From Streptomyces sp. NBC_01571 (GTDB taxonomy: Bacteria > Actinomycetota > Actinomycetes > Streptomycetales > Streptomycetaceae), in contig NZ_JAPEPZ010000001.1 in the NCBI RefSeq assembly GCF_026339875.1, positions 1,178,001 through 1,242,000 on the forward strand: 64,000 nt of DNA, in the 5' to 3' direction. The notes beneath the pieces were generated by a model. It made no database searches. It was not told the origin of the DNA and saw only the letters and a list, made by a program, of their open reading frames with translations. Positions 42,379 through 51,246 of the stretch are shown here, in pieces. The first letter of the stretch is position 1. Each line of letters opens with the position of its first letter. Made by a program: the position numbers and the translations under genes.

Positions 42379-45300
42379 TCAGGTGTTCCAGACCTGGAAC
42401 TCGGAGATCTGGCCGGCCGGCCAGCCGGTGTTCGCGGTGAGGTTCACCCGGAAGTAGCGCTGGGTGGTCGCCGCGAACGTGATGGTGACCGTGTTGTTGG
42501 TGGCGGGGTCGAAGGTGTACGTGGCCGACGACTTGACGGTGGTGAAGGCGGACCCGTCGGTGCTGCCCGACAGGGACAGCGTCTGGTTACGGGCGCCCCA
42601 GCCGGCCGGGAGCTGGAGGACGACTCGGCCGGCGCTCTGCGCGGAGCCGAGATCCACCTGCACCCACTGGGGGAAGGCGTTGTTGGTGCTCTCCCAGTAG
42701 CTGCCCTGGTTGCCGTCCGTCACGTTCGACGACGCGTACACGTCGGTGTGGCCGGACTCGGTGGTGGGCTTCCCGGCCGCCAGGTTCTGGTTTGCCGCGC
42801 CGGCCCCGGTGCCGGTCAGCGCGACCGTGGTCGTGCCGTTCGACGCGTTGCTGGCGATGCCGAGGTCGCCGGTGCGGGTGCCGGACGCGGTGGGCCTGAA
42901 CGTGACGGCCACCGTGCAGGAGGCGCCGGCCGCGATCGATGTCCCGCAGGTGTTCGTCTGCGAGAAGTCTCCCGTGACGGTGATGCCGGAGACGGTCGCG
43001 GCCGCGGTACCGGTGTTGGTCACCGTCACCGTCCGTGCGCTGCTGGCGGTGTTGAGGGCCTGGGTGGGGAAGGACAGCGACGTCGGGTCGGCCGAGAGGG
43101 TCGCCGGCGAGGAGCCGCCACTGCTGGGGAACACCTGGAGAGCCGACAACTGGGCCGCGTTCCAGCCCGTGTTGGCGGAGATGTTCACCCGCACGTATCT
43201 CGCGGTGGCGGAGTTGAAGGTGATCGTCGCCGTGTTGTTGTTGGTGTTCGGGTCGAAGGTGTACCCGGCCGAGGCCTTGATCGTCGAGAAGCTGGATCCG
43301 TCCGTGGATCCCTGCACCGACAGGGTCTGTGTGCGAGCCGACCATGCCGTCGCCGGCGGGAGCTTCAGCACGACCTTGCCGATGCTGAAGTTCTGGCCGA
43401 GGTCGACCTGGGCCCATTGCGGGAACGAGCCGTTCGTGCCCTCCCAGTACGTCGACGCGTCCGGGTCGGTGAGGTTCGAGGGGACGTACGGACTGCTGCT
43501 CGAACTCGCCGTCGCGGGCCGACCGGCGGCGATGTCGGTGCCGCTGTCGATGCCGCTGCCGGACAGGGAGACGGTGGTCGGGCTGTTGTTGGCGTTGCTG
43601 GTGACCGTGAGGTTGCCGGTGCGCGATCCGCCCGTGGTGGGCTTGAACCCGACGCTCACCGTGCAGGACGCGCCGACGGCGAGGGTGGAGCAGTTGTTGG
43701 TCTGGCTGAAGTCACCGGTCGCCGCGACGCCCGAGATGTTCGCCGACGCGGTGCCCGAGTTGGTCACCGTCACCTTCTGCGCGGCGGCCGACGAGCCGAC
43801 CACCGTGCCGTCGAAGGACAGGCTCGCCGGGTCGGTGTTCAGAACCGGGCCCGGCGCGGTGCCGGTACCGGACAGGCTCACCGTGTTGGTGGTCCCGCCC
43901 GCGTTGACGGTCAGGGATCCGCTCCGGCTGCCGGTCGCCGTCGGCGCGAACTTCACGCTGACGGTGCACGAGCCGTTCGCCGCGATCGACGAGCCGCACG
44001 TGTTGGTCTGGGAGTAGTCGCCGCCGGCGGAGATCGACGAGACGGACGCGGCGGTGCCGGTCGGGTTGGAGACCGTCACGGTCTGCGCGGCACTCGTCGA
44101 ACCGGTCGCGACCGAACCGAAGTTCAGCGCGCCGGGGGTGGCCGTCACGCCTTCGGACGGGTAGGGCGGGTAGACCGGAGCCGGCCAGCCGCCGCAGTAC
44201 GGCGTGCCGCTGATGCCGGAGTTGCCGCCGCCGTCGGTGACGGCGAAGTTCCCGCCCGAGCAGTTGTACACCGGGGACGAGTAACCGACGCCGGTGGCCG
44301 TGACGTTGGTGAACTTGGCGGCGCCGCCGGTCTGCTCCTGCAGCGCGAAGGTGCCGGTTCCGGCGATGGTCACGTTGTTGAGGTTGACCCCGCTGATGGT
44401 GCCCTCGACCCACTGGACGGCTTCGTACGGGCTCTGTTGGATCAGCGCGTTGGTCACGTTGACCGGGCCGGTGATCGCGCCCTGGCTGCCGTCGAACCAC
44501 AGTGCGCCCACGCCGAACTGCCAGTTCGGGTCGAGACTGCCGGCCCGGATCATGGTGTTGTCGGAGATCGTGGTGGTGCCGACCGGCGTCGAGGTGAAGC
44601 GCTGCCCCACGTGGATGCCACCACCCTGGGCGAGGCCGGTGTCCACCACCCGGTTGCCGCTGACGGTGTTGTCGTGGCCGCCGTAGATCGCGATGGCGTT
44701 GGCGAGTATCTGCAGGGACACGGTGTTGTCGGAGATCGTGTCGTGGGCGTCGGCACCGATACCGGAGTCCGCCCAGGTGGCGATGCCGTCGTCACCGGTG
44801 TTGCGGATGTCGCTGTTGGTCACCTTCGAGTTGGTGACCGCGCCGTGGAAGTTGATGCCGTCCGCGGTGGTGTCACGGATGCGCATGCCGGTGAACGTCA
44901 GCCCGTCCATCGGCCCGTCCATCCAGGCGCCGACCTTCATGTGGTCGATCCACACGCTGGAGACCGTCGAGTCGCTCATCGCGCCACCGATGCCGTTGAC
45001 CTGGGCACTGTCGTCGCGTTCCTGCACATTGCCGAAGATCGCGAAGTTCTGCAGGCGCACGCCGGTGCTCGCGGAAGGCGCGGAGTTGCCGTAGAAACCG
45101 GGTGCCGTGCCGGTGACGGTCGAGTACCACATGCCGGCGCCGGCGATCGTGACGTTGTTGACGCTGATATGGCCGGGAATGTTGTAGGTGCCCGGCGGGA
45201 TCCACACGGTGCCGCCGGGTCCGGCGGCACTGATCGCGGCGTTGAACGCGCTGGTCGCGTCGTTCGCACCGGTCGTGTCGGCGCCCTTGCTGGTCACCGA

Positions 45301-45939
45301 CACCGACCCCGAGGGTGCGGTCAGGGCGGCGCCGACCTGCTCGAAGTCGGCGAAGTCGATCGTGTACGAGGAGGCGGTGTCACCCGAATCGACCTGCAGC
45401 TTGAAGGTCGTTCCCGCCGGATAGGTGGTGGAGAACAGGCGGTGGGCCTCGTCGTAGAAGTGATGCGGGTTGCTGCCCGGCGAGTTGGTGAAGGGGTAGC
45501 TGCCGTAGTACCAGCTGTAGGCGTTGGTCAGGGTGAGGTCGGGCTGCTTGACGCCGTTGACGTACAGAGACAACGAGGCGGTGTAGACCGAGCCGTTCGA
45601 GGTATCGGGGATGCTGTACCGGAAGTTGATCGAGTTGGTCGCCACCGGCGTGGTGAACGTGACGTACTTGCCGGTGCCCTGGAGCGTCGTCGCCTTGCGG
45701 TACGACGCCTCGTCGGCCAGCTGACCCTGGGTGTAACTCGGGCCGATGGGTGTGCCGTTGGTGGCGGAGTTCTCCGCCTGCACCTCGACGTACGGCAGGC
45801 TCGCGCCGCTGCCGCCCGTGGCGGCGGCCGCCGCCCAGGCAGGTTGGACAGCCAGAACCAGGACGCCGACGGCAGCCACCATCGCGGTGCTGACCGCCCA
45901 GACGAGCGCTCGTCTCAGATCTCGGATGGAATGGAACAC
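42379..45939 (-). CDS. Secreted GH87-type alpha-1,3-glucanase, multimodular (copy 1)
   Basis: 1186 residues from GTG 45939 (AAAGGAG 7 nt upstream). Signal 1-36; CBM35-like module (about 45-175, YVEVQAENSATNG); right-handed beta-helix (about 180-570) with GGTVWIPPGTYNIPGHI, ITIAGAGMWYSTVTG-like VTIAGAGMWYSTVTG, TADGINFHG and NTGDDGIATWADS. The ADGIN/GDDG/WAD acidic residues lie where GH87 mycodextranases/mutanases have their catalytic Asp set. Next come two choice-of-anchor-D (SPD2-like) modules, a discoidin module, a third anchor-D module and a final discoidin module. It should cleave alpha-1,3-glucan (fungal wall, bacterial mutan) outside the cell, with the discoidin modules for binding. Confidence 0.87.
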   Translation of the reverse strand: MFHSIRDLRRALVWAVSTAMVAAVGVLVLAVQPAWAAAAATGGSGASLPYVEVQAENSATNGTPIGPSYTQGQLADEASYRKATTLQGTGKYVTFTTPVATNSINFRYSIPDTSNGSVYTASLSLYVNGVKQPDLTLTNAYSWYYGSYPFTNSPGSNPHHFYDEAHRLFSTTYPAGTTFKLQVDSGDTASSYTIDFADFEQVGAALTAPSGSVSVTSKGADTTGANDATSAFNAAISAAGPGGTVWIPPGTYNIPGHISVNNVTIAGAGMWYSTVTGTAPGFYGNSAPSASTGVRLQNFAIFGNVQERDDSAQVNGIGGAMSDSTVSSVWIDHMKVGAWMDGPMDGLTFTGMRIRDTTADGINFHGAVTNSKVTNSDIRNTGDDGIATWADSGIGADAHDTISDNTVSLQILANAIAIYGGHDNTVSGNRVVDTGLAQGGGIHVGQRFTSTPVGTTTISDNTMIRAGSLDPNWQFGVGALWFDGSQGAITGPVNVTNALIQQSPYEAVQWVEGTISGVNLNNVTIAGTGTFALQEQTGGAAKFTNVTATGVGYSSPVYNCSGGNFAVTDGGGNSGISGTPYCGGWPAPVYPPYPSEGVTATPGALNFGSVATGSTSAAQTVTVSNPTGTAASVSSISAGGDYSQTNTCGSSIAANGSCTVSVKFAPTATGSRSGSLTVNAGGTTNTVSLSGTGTAPGPVLNTDPASLSFDGTVVGSSAAAQKVTVTNSGTASANISGVAATGDFSQTNNCSTLAVGASCTVSVGFKPTTGGSRTGNLTVTSNANNSPTTVSLSGSGIDSGTDIAAGRPATASSSSSPYVPSNLTDPDASTYWEGTNGSFPQWAQVDLGQNFSIGKVVLKLPPATAWSARTQTLSVQGSTDGSSFSTIKASAGYTFDPNTNNNTATITFNSATARYVRVNISANTGWNAAQLSALQVFPSSGGSSPATLSADPTSLSFPTQALNTASSARTVTVTNTGTAAATVSGITVTGDFSQTNTCGTSIAAGASCTVAVTFRPTASGTRTGDLGIASNASNGTTTVALTGTGAGAANQNLAAGKPTTESGHTDVYASSNVTDGNQGSYWESTNNAFPQWVQVDLGSAQSAGRVVLQLPAGWGARNQTLSLSGSTDGSAFTTVKSSATYTFDPATNNTVTITFAATTQRYFRVNLTANTGWPAGQISEFQVWNT

Positions 45940-46487
45940 TGGACCACTCCTTTCATCACGAAATGCCGGAACTGTTCCGCAGGCGCCGCCGGAGAGGGAG
46001 GTACGGGAAACAAGTGAGAACTCAAGCAATCGCGCAGACCGGCGCGGAGCCGGACCACCTCGCCTGACCCATGGACTGTGATCGGCGAAGCGACTCAAGG
46101 GGAGACGGGGGACGGGGGGAGCTGAGAGGGGGCGGTGACGACGCAAGGGGGACCGTAATATCCGTGACATGAACGCGCAATAACTGGACAGGACTTTGCA
46201 ATATAAAAAATGCAGCCCGCAAGATCTAATGCGAGACCTCGGGGCTGCGGCAGGTACCCGGCTGCCCAGAGGGTGGCGGGGCGAGGGAACGGGCGCGCTC
46301 CAGGTCCCGCCCGGACAAGCCGTGCGGGACACCCCGGTTCGTCCGGTCCGTTCCAGTGGATCGGCGCCGGAGTGCGGAGGGTGCGGGGCTCGCGCGCGGA
46401 CGCCGGCGGTGCTCTCGTGCCGTCGGCGATCATCCGGCCGGACGGGCGGTCGCGCTGCTCCGCCCTCCGGTGGCCCGAGCGGGTCGG
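45940..46487. other. Upstream region of GH87 copy 1
   Basis: 548 bp with no gene. AT-rich DNA around 46150-46230 (GCAATATAAAAAATGCAG) stands out strongly from the GC-rich surroundings and probably contains the promoter and operator of the minus-strand GH87 gene, about 250 bp from its start. Confidence 0.5.
46209..46223 (-). promoter_or_regulatory. Motif shared with the second GH87 gene
   Basis: AATGCAGCCCGCAAG (plus strand) agrees at 11 of 15 positions with AATGCATTCTGCAAG at 49785-49799 upstream of the other GH87 gene, in the same orientation. Candidate binding site for a common regulator. Confidence 0.35.
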
Positions 46488-46521
46488 CGGTGCCGCCGGA
46501 CGGGGAAGTCCGGCGGCACCG
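46488..46521 (-). terminator. Terminator hairpin after GH87 copy 2
   Basis: CGGTGCCGCCGGAC and GTCCGGCGGCACCG form a 14-bp perfect stem with a 6-nt loop, 13 bp beyond the stop at 46535. Confidence 0.75.
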
Positions 46522-46534
46522 TCGGAGGGCGGGG

Positions 46535-49500
46535 TCAGGAGTTCCAGATCTGGAACTCGGACACCTGGCCGGCGGGCCAGCCGCTGTTGGCGGTGACGGT
46601 GACACGGAAGTAACGCTGGGTGGCGGCGGGGAAGGTGAGCGTGACGGTGTTGCCGTTGCTCGGGTCGAAGGTGTGGGCGGCCGAGGATTTCAGGGTGGTG
46701 AAGGTGGTGCCGTCGGTGCTGCCGCCGAGGGTCAGGGTCTCGGAGCGGGCACCCCAGCCGGCGGGCAGCCGCAGGACCACGCGGGAGGCGCTCCGGGCGG
46801 AGCCCAGGTCGACCTGGACCCACTGTGGAAACGCGTTGTTGGCGCTCTCCCAGTAGGAGCCCTGGTTGCCGTCCGTCACGTTCGACGACGCGTACACGTC
46901 GGTGTGACTGGACGCGCTGGTGGGCTTGCCGGCGGCGAGGTCGGTCTGGGTGCTGCCGGTGCCCGACAGGGCCACGGTGGTGGGGTTGCCGGACTGGTTT
47001 CCGGTCAGGGTGAGGGTGCCGGTGCGGGTGCCGGAGGCGGTGGGTTCGAAGGTGACGGAGACCGTGCAGTCGGCTCCGGCGGCCAGGGAGGTGCCGCAGG
47101 TGTTGCTCTGGGCGAAGTCACCGCCGGCGGTCACCCCCGTGATCGAGGCGGTGGCGGAGCCGGTGTTGGTGACCGTGACGGTCTGTGCGGCGCTGGTCGT
47201 GTTCACCGCCTGGTCGGCGAAGGTCAGTGAGCCGGGAGACGTGGTCAGCTTGGCCGACGGCGAGCCGCTCCCCGCGGCGAAGCCGAGGTGGTTGATGTTC
47301 CAGCCTCCGCTGTCCTGGTGGAGGGTCAGGGTCTGCCGGCCTGCGGGCAGGACCACATGTGTGGTCACGGTGCCCCAGGTCTGCCAGTCGCCGGTGGCGG
47401 GCAGGTCGACGGCTCCGGTGAGGTCGGTGCCTGCGGCGTCCGACAGGTGCAGCGCGCCGGCCACCGCGGACGGAGCCGCGACCCGGAGGCCGAGGGTGTA
47501 GGTGCCGGCCGTGGCGACGTCCACGGTGTAGCGGAACCACTGTCCGCCGCTGGTCCAGCCCAGGTTGTAACCGCCGCCGGTATCCGCGGTGTTGTCCAGG
47601 TCCACCCCGTCGGCGCGGTAGGCGTTCGCGTTGCCGTTGACGGAGGTGACGTTGTAGGCCAGCCCCTGGCCGCCCGTGTCGTAGTTCTCCGCCTGCACCG
47701 TGCCGGGCACGGCGGCCGGAGTGCCGCCGTAGGGGCCTTCGGGGGCGGCCGGCGGCCAGTCGTTGTCGCTCAGCGTCGCGACGAACCCGCTGGAGTTGTT
47801 GACGAAGGCCGCGGCGCCGGACCCGAGCCCGGTGACCCTGTTGCCGGTTATCGTCGCGGAACCGGTGGGCGCGGGGTAGAACGGCGGCGAGATCGCGATG
47901 CCGTTGCGGCCGGGATTGCGGACCGTGTTGTCCCGCAGCAGGGTGTTGGTCGAGGTGGAGAAGCCGATCCCGTCGTAGAGGGAGCCGGTGACGGTGTTCC
48001 CGGTCACCGTGACCTGGTCGACGATCCCGGTGTTCTGTCCGTCGCCGCCGTTGCCGATGTGCAGGGCGGGCTGGCCCTGGCTGTAGGCGTTGCCGCCGGA
48101 ACGGACCACGGTGTTGCCCGTCACGGTCGCGGACAGCAGGTCGCTGCCGTTGACACCGAAGCGCCCTGCTCCGAGACCGATGTAACGGGCCGTGTCGCTG
48201 ATGTAGTTGTCCTTGACCTGGTGGCCGCTGCCCCCGTAGATCCCGACCCCCTTGCCGCCCCACGGGGCGATCGAGGTGTTGTCGCTGACGGTGACATTGG
48301 TCATCGGGTTGTAGTAGGTCTTGGAACCGTCGCTGTCGGTGTTGTAGTTCACCGAGTTGATGGCGATCGCGTCGTCCCCGGTCCCGCGGACGAAGTTGTC
48401 GGTGACCGTCAGGTTGTTCCCGGTGTCCGCGCCCAGCGACACGTTGTTTACGTTGATCCCGTCCGCCCAGATCGACGTCAGCCTGCTGTTCTGCACCTTC
48501 CCACCGGTGCCGGAGGCCCAGAAGCCCGACATGGTGTGCTGGGTCCAGATGCCGTCGGCCAGCCAGTCGGTGCCGGTGGTGTCCATCGCGCCGCCGTCCC
48601 CGCCGACGGTGCTCCGGCTGACGGCGTTGGCGTCGATGTGGAAGTTCCGCACGGTGCAGGAGGTCAGGTTGAACAGTGCGGGCAGCGGTGTGCTGTTGGG
48701 GACCGGGACGTCACGGTAGATCGTGCTGTACCACATGCCCGCACCCGCGATGGTGATCCCCTGTGCGTTCAGTCCCGCCGTGCCCTTCACGTAGAAGGTG
48801 CCCTGCGGGATCCACAGGGTCCTGCCCTGCGACCGGGCCTGGTCGATGCAGTTCTGGATGGCGGCCCGGCTGTCCACCGAGTGGCTGTCGGCCGCGCCAT
48901 TGGTCGGACTGTCGTCCGCCACCGCACCGCAACTCGTGATCGAGATCGAGTCCGCCGGCTGCGTCAGCGGCGCCGGCGGGTTCTCCACGTCGACGGAATC
49001 CACGTCGTAGAAGGACGCGCTGTTGTCGGAGTCCTTCCGCAGCGAGAACGTGGCGCCCGCCGGAATCGGGGCCCCGGTGACGAAGGTGTGCGACTCGTCC
49101 CAGAAGACCCTCGGGTCGCCGTCGGACGGGTTCTGGTTGTCGCTCGTGTTGTAGTTGCCGTTTCCCTCGTACACCCAGGTCTGCCGCGAGTTGAGGTTCA
49201 GCGCCTGCCGGAACACCCCGTTGACGTACAGGTTCAGCGTTCCGGTCACTCCACCGCCGGATGCCGAATCCGGGATACTCGCGCGGACGTTGACGAAGGA
49301 GATCGGCTGCCCGGTGGTGTTCGTCCACTGCACCGACTGGCCCGTGCCGCCCAGGTGGACATAGGAATGGCCCGAAGCCTCCAAGGCGGCGCTCGAGTAC
49401 TGCGTCGTCGGCGCCGAGGTCAGCGACCGCACGGCCGCGCCCCCGCCCGGCGTTCCCTCCTCGGCCTCGTAGACCGAGAACGGCGTCGTCGCACCCACCG

Positions 49501-49699
49501 CCGCGCCCGCTGCCGCCTGTGTCTGCCGGTGAGTGTGGGCCGTCGGCCCGGCCCGGAGCGCCTTGGACGGGGGCGCCTCCTGTGTGGCGGCGGCCGGTAA
49601 GACGGACACGCACATCGCGCCGACCGCGGCGACGGCGGCCACCGCCAGTCGGCCCCCGGCGCGGCTGATGCCGCGCCGGGGTCTGGGGATCGTCAGCAT
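46535..49699 (-). CDS. Secreted GH87-type alpha-1,3-glucanase, multimodular (copy 2)
   Basis: 1054 residues from ATG 49699 (AAGGAG 6 nt upstream). Signal about 1-38; CBM35-like module (about 75-205, FSVYEAEEGTPGGGA); beta-helix (about 215-630) with GRTLWIPQGTFYVKG, ITIAGAGMWYSTIYRD, IWADGINVNNVSLG and GTGDDAIAINS. It shares the ADGIN/GDDxIA acidic motifs of copy 1. Downstream modules differ: a CBM6 (about 645-790, VQAENYDTGGQGLAYN, GGQWFRYTVDV), one choice-of-anchor-D module and one discoidin module (to the end). Its C-terminal discoidin is very similar to that of copy 1, also at DNA level. The two enzymes likely act on the same polymer with different binding. Confidence 0.87.
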   Translation of the reverse strand: MLTIPRPRRGISRAGGRLAVAAVAAVGAMCVSVLPAAATQEAPPSKALRAGPTAHTHRQTQAAAGAAVGATTPFSVYEAEEGTPGGGAAVRSLTSAPTTQYSSAALEASGHSYVHLGGTGQSVQWTNTTGQPISFVNVRASIPDSASGGGVTGTLNLYVNGVFRQALNLNSRQTWVYEGNGNYNTSDNQNPSDGDPRVFWDESHTFVTGAPIPAGATFSLRKDSDNSASFYDVDSVDVENPPAPLTQPADSISITSCGAVADDSPTNGAADSHSVDSRAAIQNCIDQARSQGRTLWIPQGTFYVKGTAGLNAQGITIAGAGMWYSTIYRDVPVPNSTPLPALFNLTSCTVRNFHIDANAVSRSTVGGDGGAMDTTGTDWLADGIWTQHTMSGFWASGTGGKVQNSRLTSIWADGINVNNVSLGADTGNNLTVTDNFVRGTGDDAIAINSVNYNTDSDGSKTYYNPMTNVTVSDNTSIAPWGGKGVGIYGGSGHQVKDNYISDTARYIGLGAGRFGVNGSDLLSATVTGNTVVRSGGNAYSQGQPALHIGNGGDGQNTGIVDQVTVTGNTVTGSLYDGIGFSTSTNTLLRDNTVRNPGRNGIAISPPFYPAPTGSATITGNRVTGLGSGAAAFVNNSSGFVATLSDNDWPPAAPEGPYGGTPAAVPGTVQAENYDTGGQGLAYNVTSVNGNANAYRADGVDLDNTADTGGGYNLGWTSGGQWFRYTVDVATAGTYTLGLRVAAPSAVAGALHLSDAAGTDLTGAVDLPATGDWQTWGTVTTHVVLPAGRQTLTLHQDSGGWNINHLGFAAGSGSPSAKLTTSPGSLTFADQAVNTTSAAQTVTVTNTGSATASITGVTAGGDFAQSNTCGTSLAAGADCTVSVTFEPTASGTRTGTLTLTGNQSGNPTTVALSGTGSTQTDLAAGKPTSASSHTDVYASSNVTDGNQGSYWESANNAFPQWVQVDLGSARSASRVVLRLPAGWGARSETLTLGGSTDGTTFTTLKSSAAHTFDPSNGNTVTLTFPAATQRYFRVTVTANSGWPAGQVSEFQIWNS

Positions 49700-50180
49700 G
49701 TGATGCTCCTTCAGGAGTTCGGGAAACCGGCGCCCCGACCGTACAGAGCCCGCATCCATCCCGCTAGATTCCGACAAAGCAAAGAATGCATTCTGCAAGC
49801 CAATGCAAGTTACTTGTGAATATTCGCAAAATAGCGATGTCAGGTGACACGGACTCGGCACCTCGCAGGAACGGAAATCCCGACCACGGTCCGCACTCGC
49901 AGAAGATCGCGAACGGCCGATGCTCGCGCGGTGGCCGTGTCGGGCCGGCGGATCGTGCTGTCGCGGTTGCCCTACCTCGCCGTGTCGAGGTGCTCGCCTT
50001 CGTACTGCTGCCACCGGTGATCGACCGCCGTGAACAGCCCAGGTCGCGGCCTTGGCCGCCCAATCTCGACCGTCCGCCCGCTCACCCCAGCGTCTTCACC
50101 CTGGGCGAGGCCGTGATGTCGCTGGATCTGACCGACGGCGGCGGCGCGGCGACCTTCAACTCTCCTTGCTTCCTCGTGAT
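49700..50180. other. Upstream region of GH87 copy 2
   Basis: 481 bp between the GH87 start and the MerR stop. The AT-rich part 49770-49845 holds the perfect palindrome AGAATGCATTCT and, 20 bp on, GTGAATATTCGC. The remainder shows no gene. Confidence 0.5.
49784..49821 (-). promoter_or_regulatory. Palindromic candidate operators upstream of GH87 copy 2
   Basis: AGAATGCATTCT at 49783-49794 is a perfect 12-bp palindrome. The overlapping AATGCATTCTGCAAG is related to the site upstream of GH87 copy 1. GTGAATATTCGC nearby is a further near-palindrome. They lie 85-125 bp before the start, as expected for carbohydrate-responsive repressor sites. Confidence 0.4.
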
Positions 50181-51122
50181 CTACGCGGCCGCGGCGTTGT
50201 CCCGCTCCAGTGCCGCGCACAGCCAGTCGTCCGCGGAGCCCGGTGTCGGTTCCGGCCTGCCGCCCGGCGGCGTGAGCACCACGGCCGTCAACTCCCAGTA
50301 CCGGTCCAGGCGCGGCTCAGCGGCGAGCCGGGCGGCCAGCAGCCGGCGGAACCCGCGGCTGTCGCGGCTGTCGTACGCACTCGCGTAGGCGGCCACGTAG
50401 GCGTCCAGTGCCTCACCCGGGTACGGATCCCGTGCCCGCCGCACCTGGGGGCCCGCGAGCTCGTACGCCTCGGCGAGACCCGCGTACAGCGCGGCCGCCC
50501 CGTGACCCCCGGCCACGCGGTGCACCTCCGGCTGGGGCTGTCGGCCACCCGGGCAGGGAGCCGTCGTCATCGCATGCAGCCGGGCGAAGGCGAGCACCTG
50601 CGCCGGGTCCGGCTCGTCGGGCGGCTGCGGAACGGCCAACTCCAGGAACGCCGACGTCGCCCGGGCCGGCATCCGCGGCGGCAGCCAGGCTCGCCAGAAC
50701 CGGGCCAGTGGCGCCGTGCTCGGCGGGACATTCACCGCGCCGACCAGGCGCAGCCGGTCCGCCCGCTCGACGGGCGGGCACTCCCGCACCAGCCGCAACG
50801 CCGCCTCCCGCCAGCGCAACGCCCGCACCTCACTGCCCAGTTCACGCAGACGACCCGCGACGGCGTCCTCCAGCACCCGACCCGCCGCGCCGTCGTCCTC
50901 GATGACCCGGCGTACCTCTGGCAGGGGCAGACCGAGGGTCCGCAGGGAGCGGATCAGTCGCAGCCGCTCCAGCGCCGAAGGGCCGTAGCGGCGGTGCCCG
51001 CCTCCGCTACGGGAAGCCTCGGGCAGCAGACCACGGTCGGAGTAGAAGCGGACGGTCTTCACGGTGACGCCCGCACGTTCGGCGAGCTCACCGATGCTCC
51101 AGACAACCTCGTGCGACGACAG
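50181..51122 (-). CDS. MerR-family regulator with probable CTG start
   Basis: About 313 residues. The HTH needs the residues before the first GTG at 51062: VVWSIGELAERAGVTVKTVR, then FYSDRGLLPEASRSGGGHRR. The only plausible start upstream is CTG at 51122, giving (M)SSHEVVWSIG, with GGGAGG five nt before it. ATG, GTG and TTG are absent there. After the HTH comes a dimerisation helix and a long C-terminal domain like that of the MerR at 2774-3712 (DSRGFRRLLAARLAAEPRLD, RYWELTAVV). It is divergent from the double hydrolase gene, across a MerR-type promoter, and should activate that gene on ligand binding. Confidence 0.85.
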   Translation of the reverse strand: MSSHEVVWSIGELAERAGVTVKTVRFYSDRGLLPEASRSGGGHRRYGPSALERLRLIRSLRTLGLPLPEVRRVIEDDGAAGRVLEDAVAGRLRELGSEVRALRWREAALRLVRECPPVERADRLRLVGAVNVPPSTAPLARFWRAWLPPRMPARATSAFLELAVPQPPDEPDPAQVLAFARLHAMTTAPCPGGRQPQPEVHRVAGGHGAAALYAGLAEAYELAGPQVRRARDPYPGEALDAYVAAYASAYDSRDSRGFRRLLAARLAAEPRLDRYWELTAVVLTPPGGRPEPTPGSADDWLCAALERDNAAAA

Positions 51123-51153
51123 TTGAACCTCCCTCTGGGGGAGTTCCTACGGT
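51123..51153 (+). promoter_or_regulatory. MerR-type promoter with 19-bp spacer driving the double hydrolase
   Basis: TTGAAC (51123-51128) and TACGGT (51148-51153) are separated by exactly 19 bp. The spacer holds the near-perfect inverted repeat GAACCTCCC-N4-GGGGAGTTC. It points toward the gene at 51247 and touches the start codon of the divergent merR. Very similar in layout to the promoter of the other MerR (3719-3749). Confidence 0.75.
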
Positions 51154-51246
51154 ACCGGCGTTGCGCGGCCCGGGCCTACGTCCGGGTTCGCGGACCTCGG
51201 CGTACGCGAACGGCGTGACGTCAGGTGGCGACTCAAGGAGACAGTC

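Noticed and set aside
42097..46017. A 1306-codon plus-strand open frame
   Set aside because: It is the antisense of the GH87 gene. Repeated Val/Gly/Arg-rich composition and absence of domains show it is a high-GC shadow.
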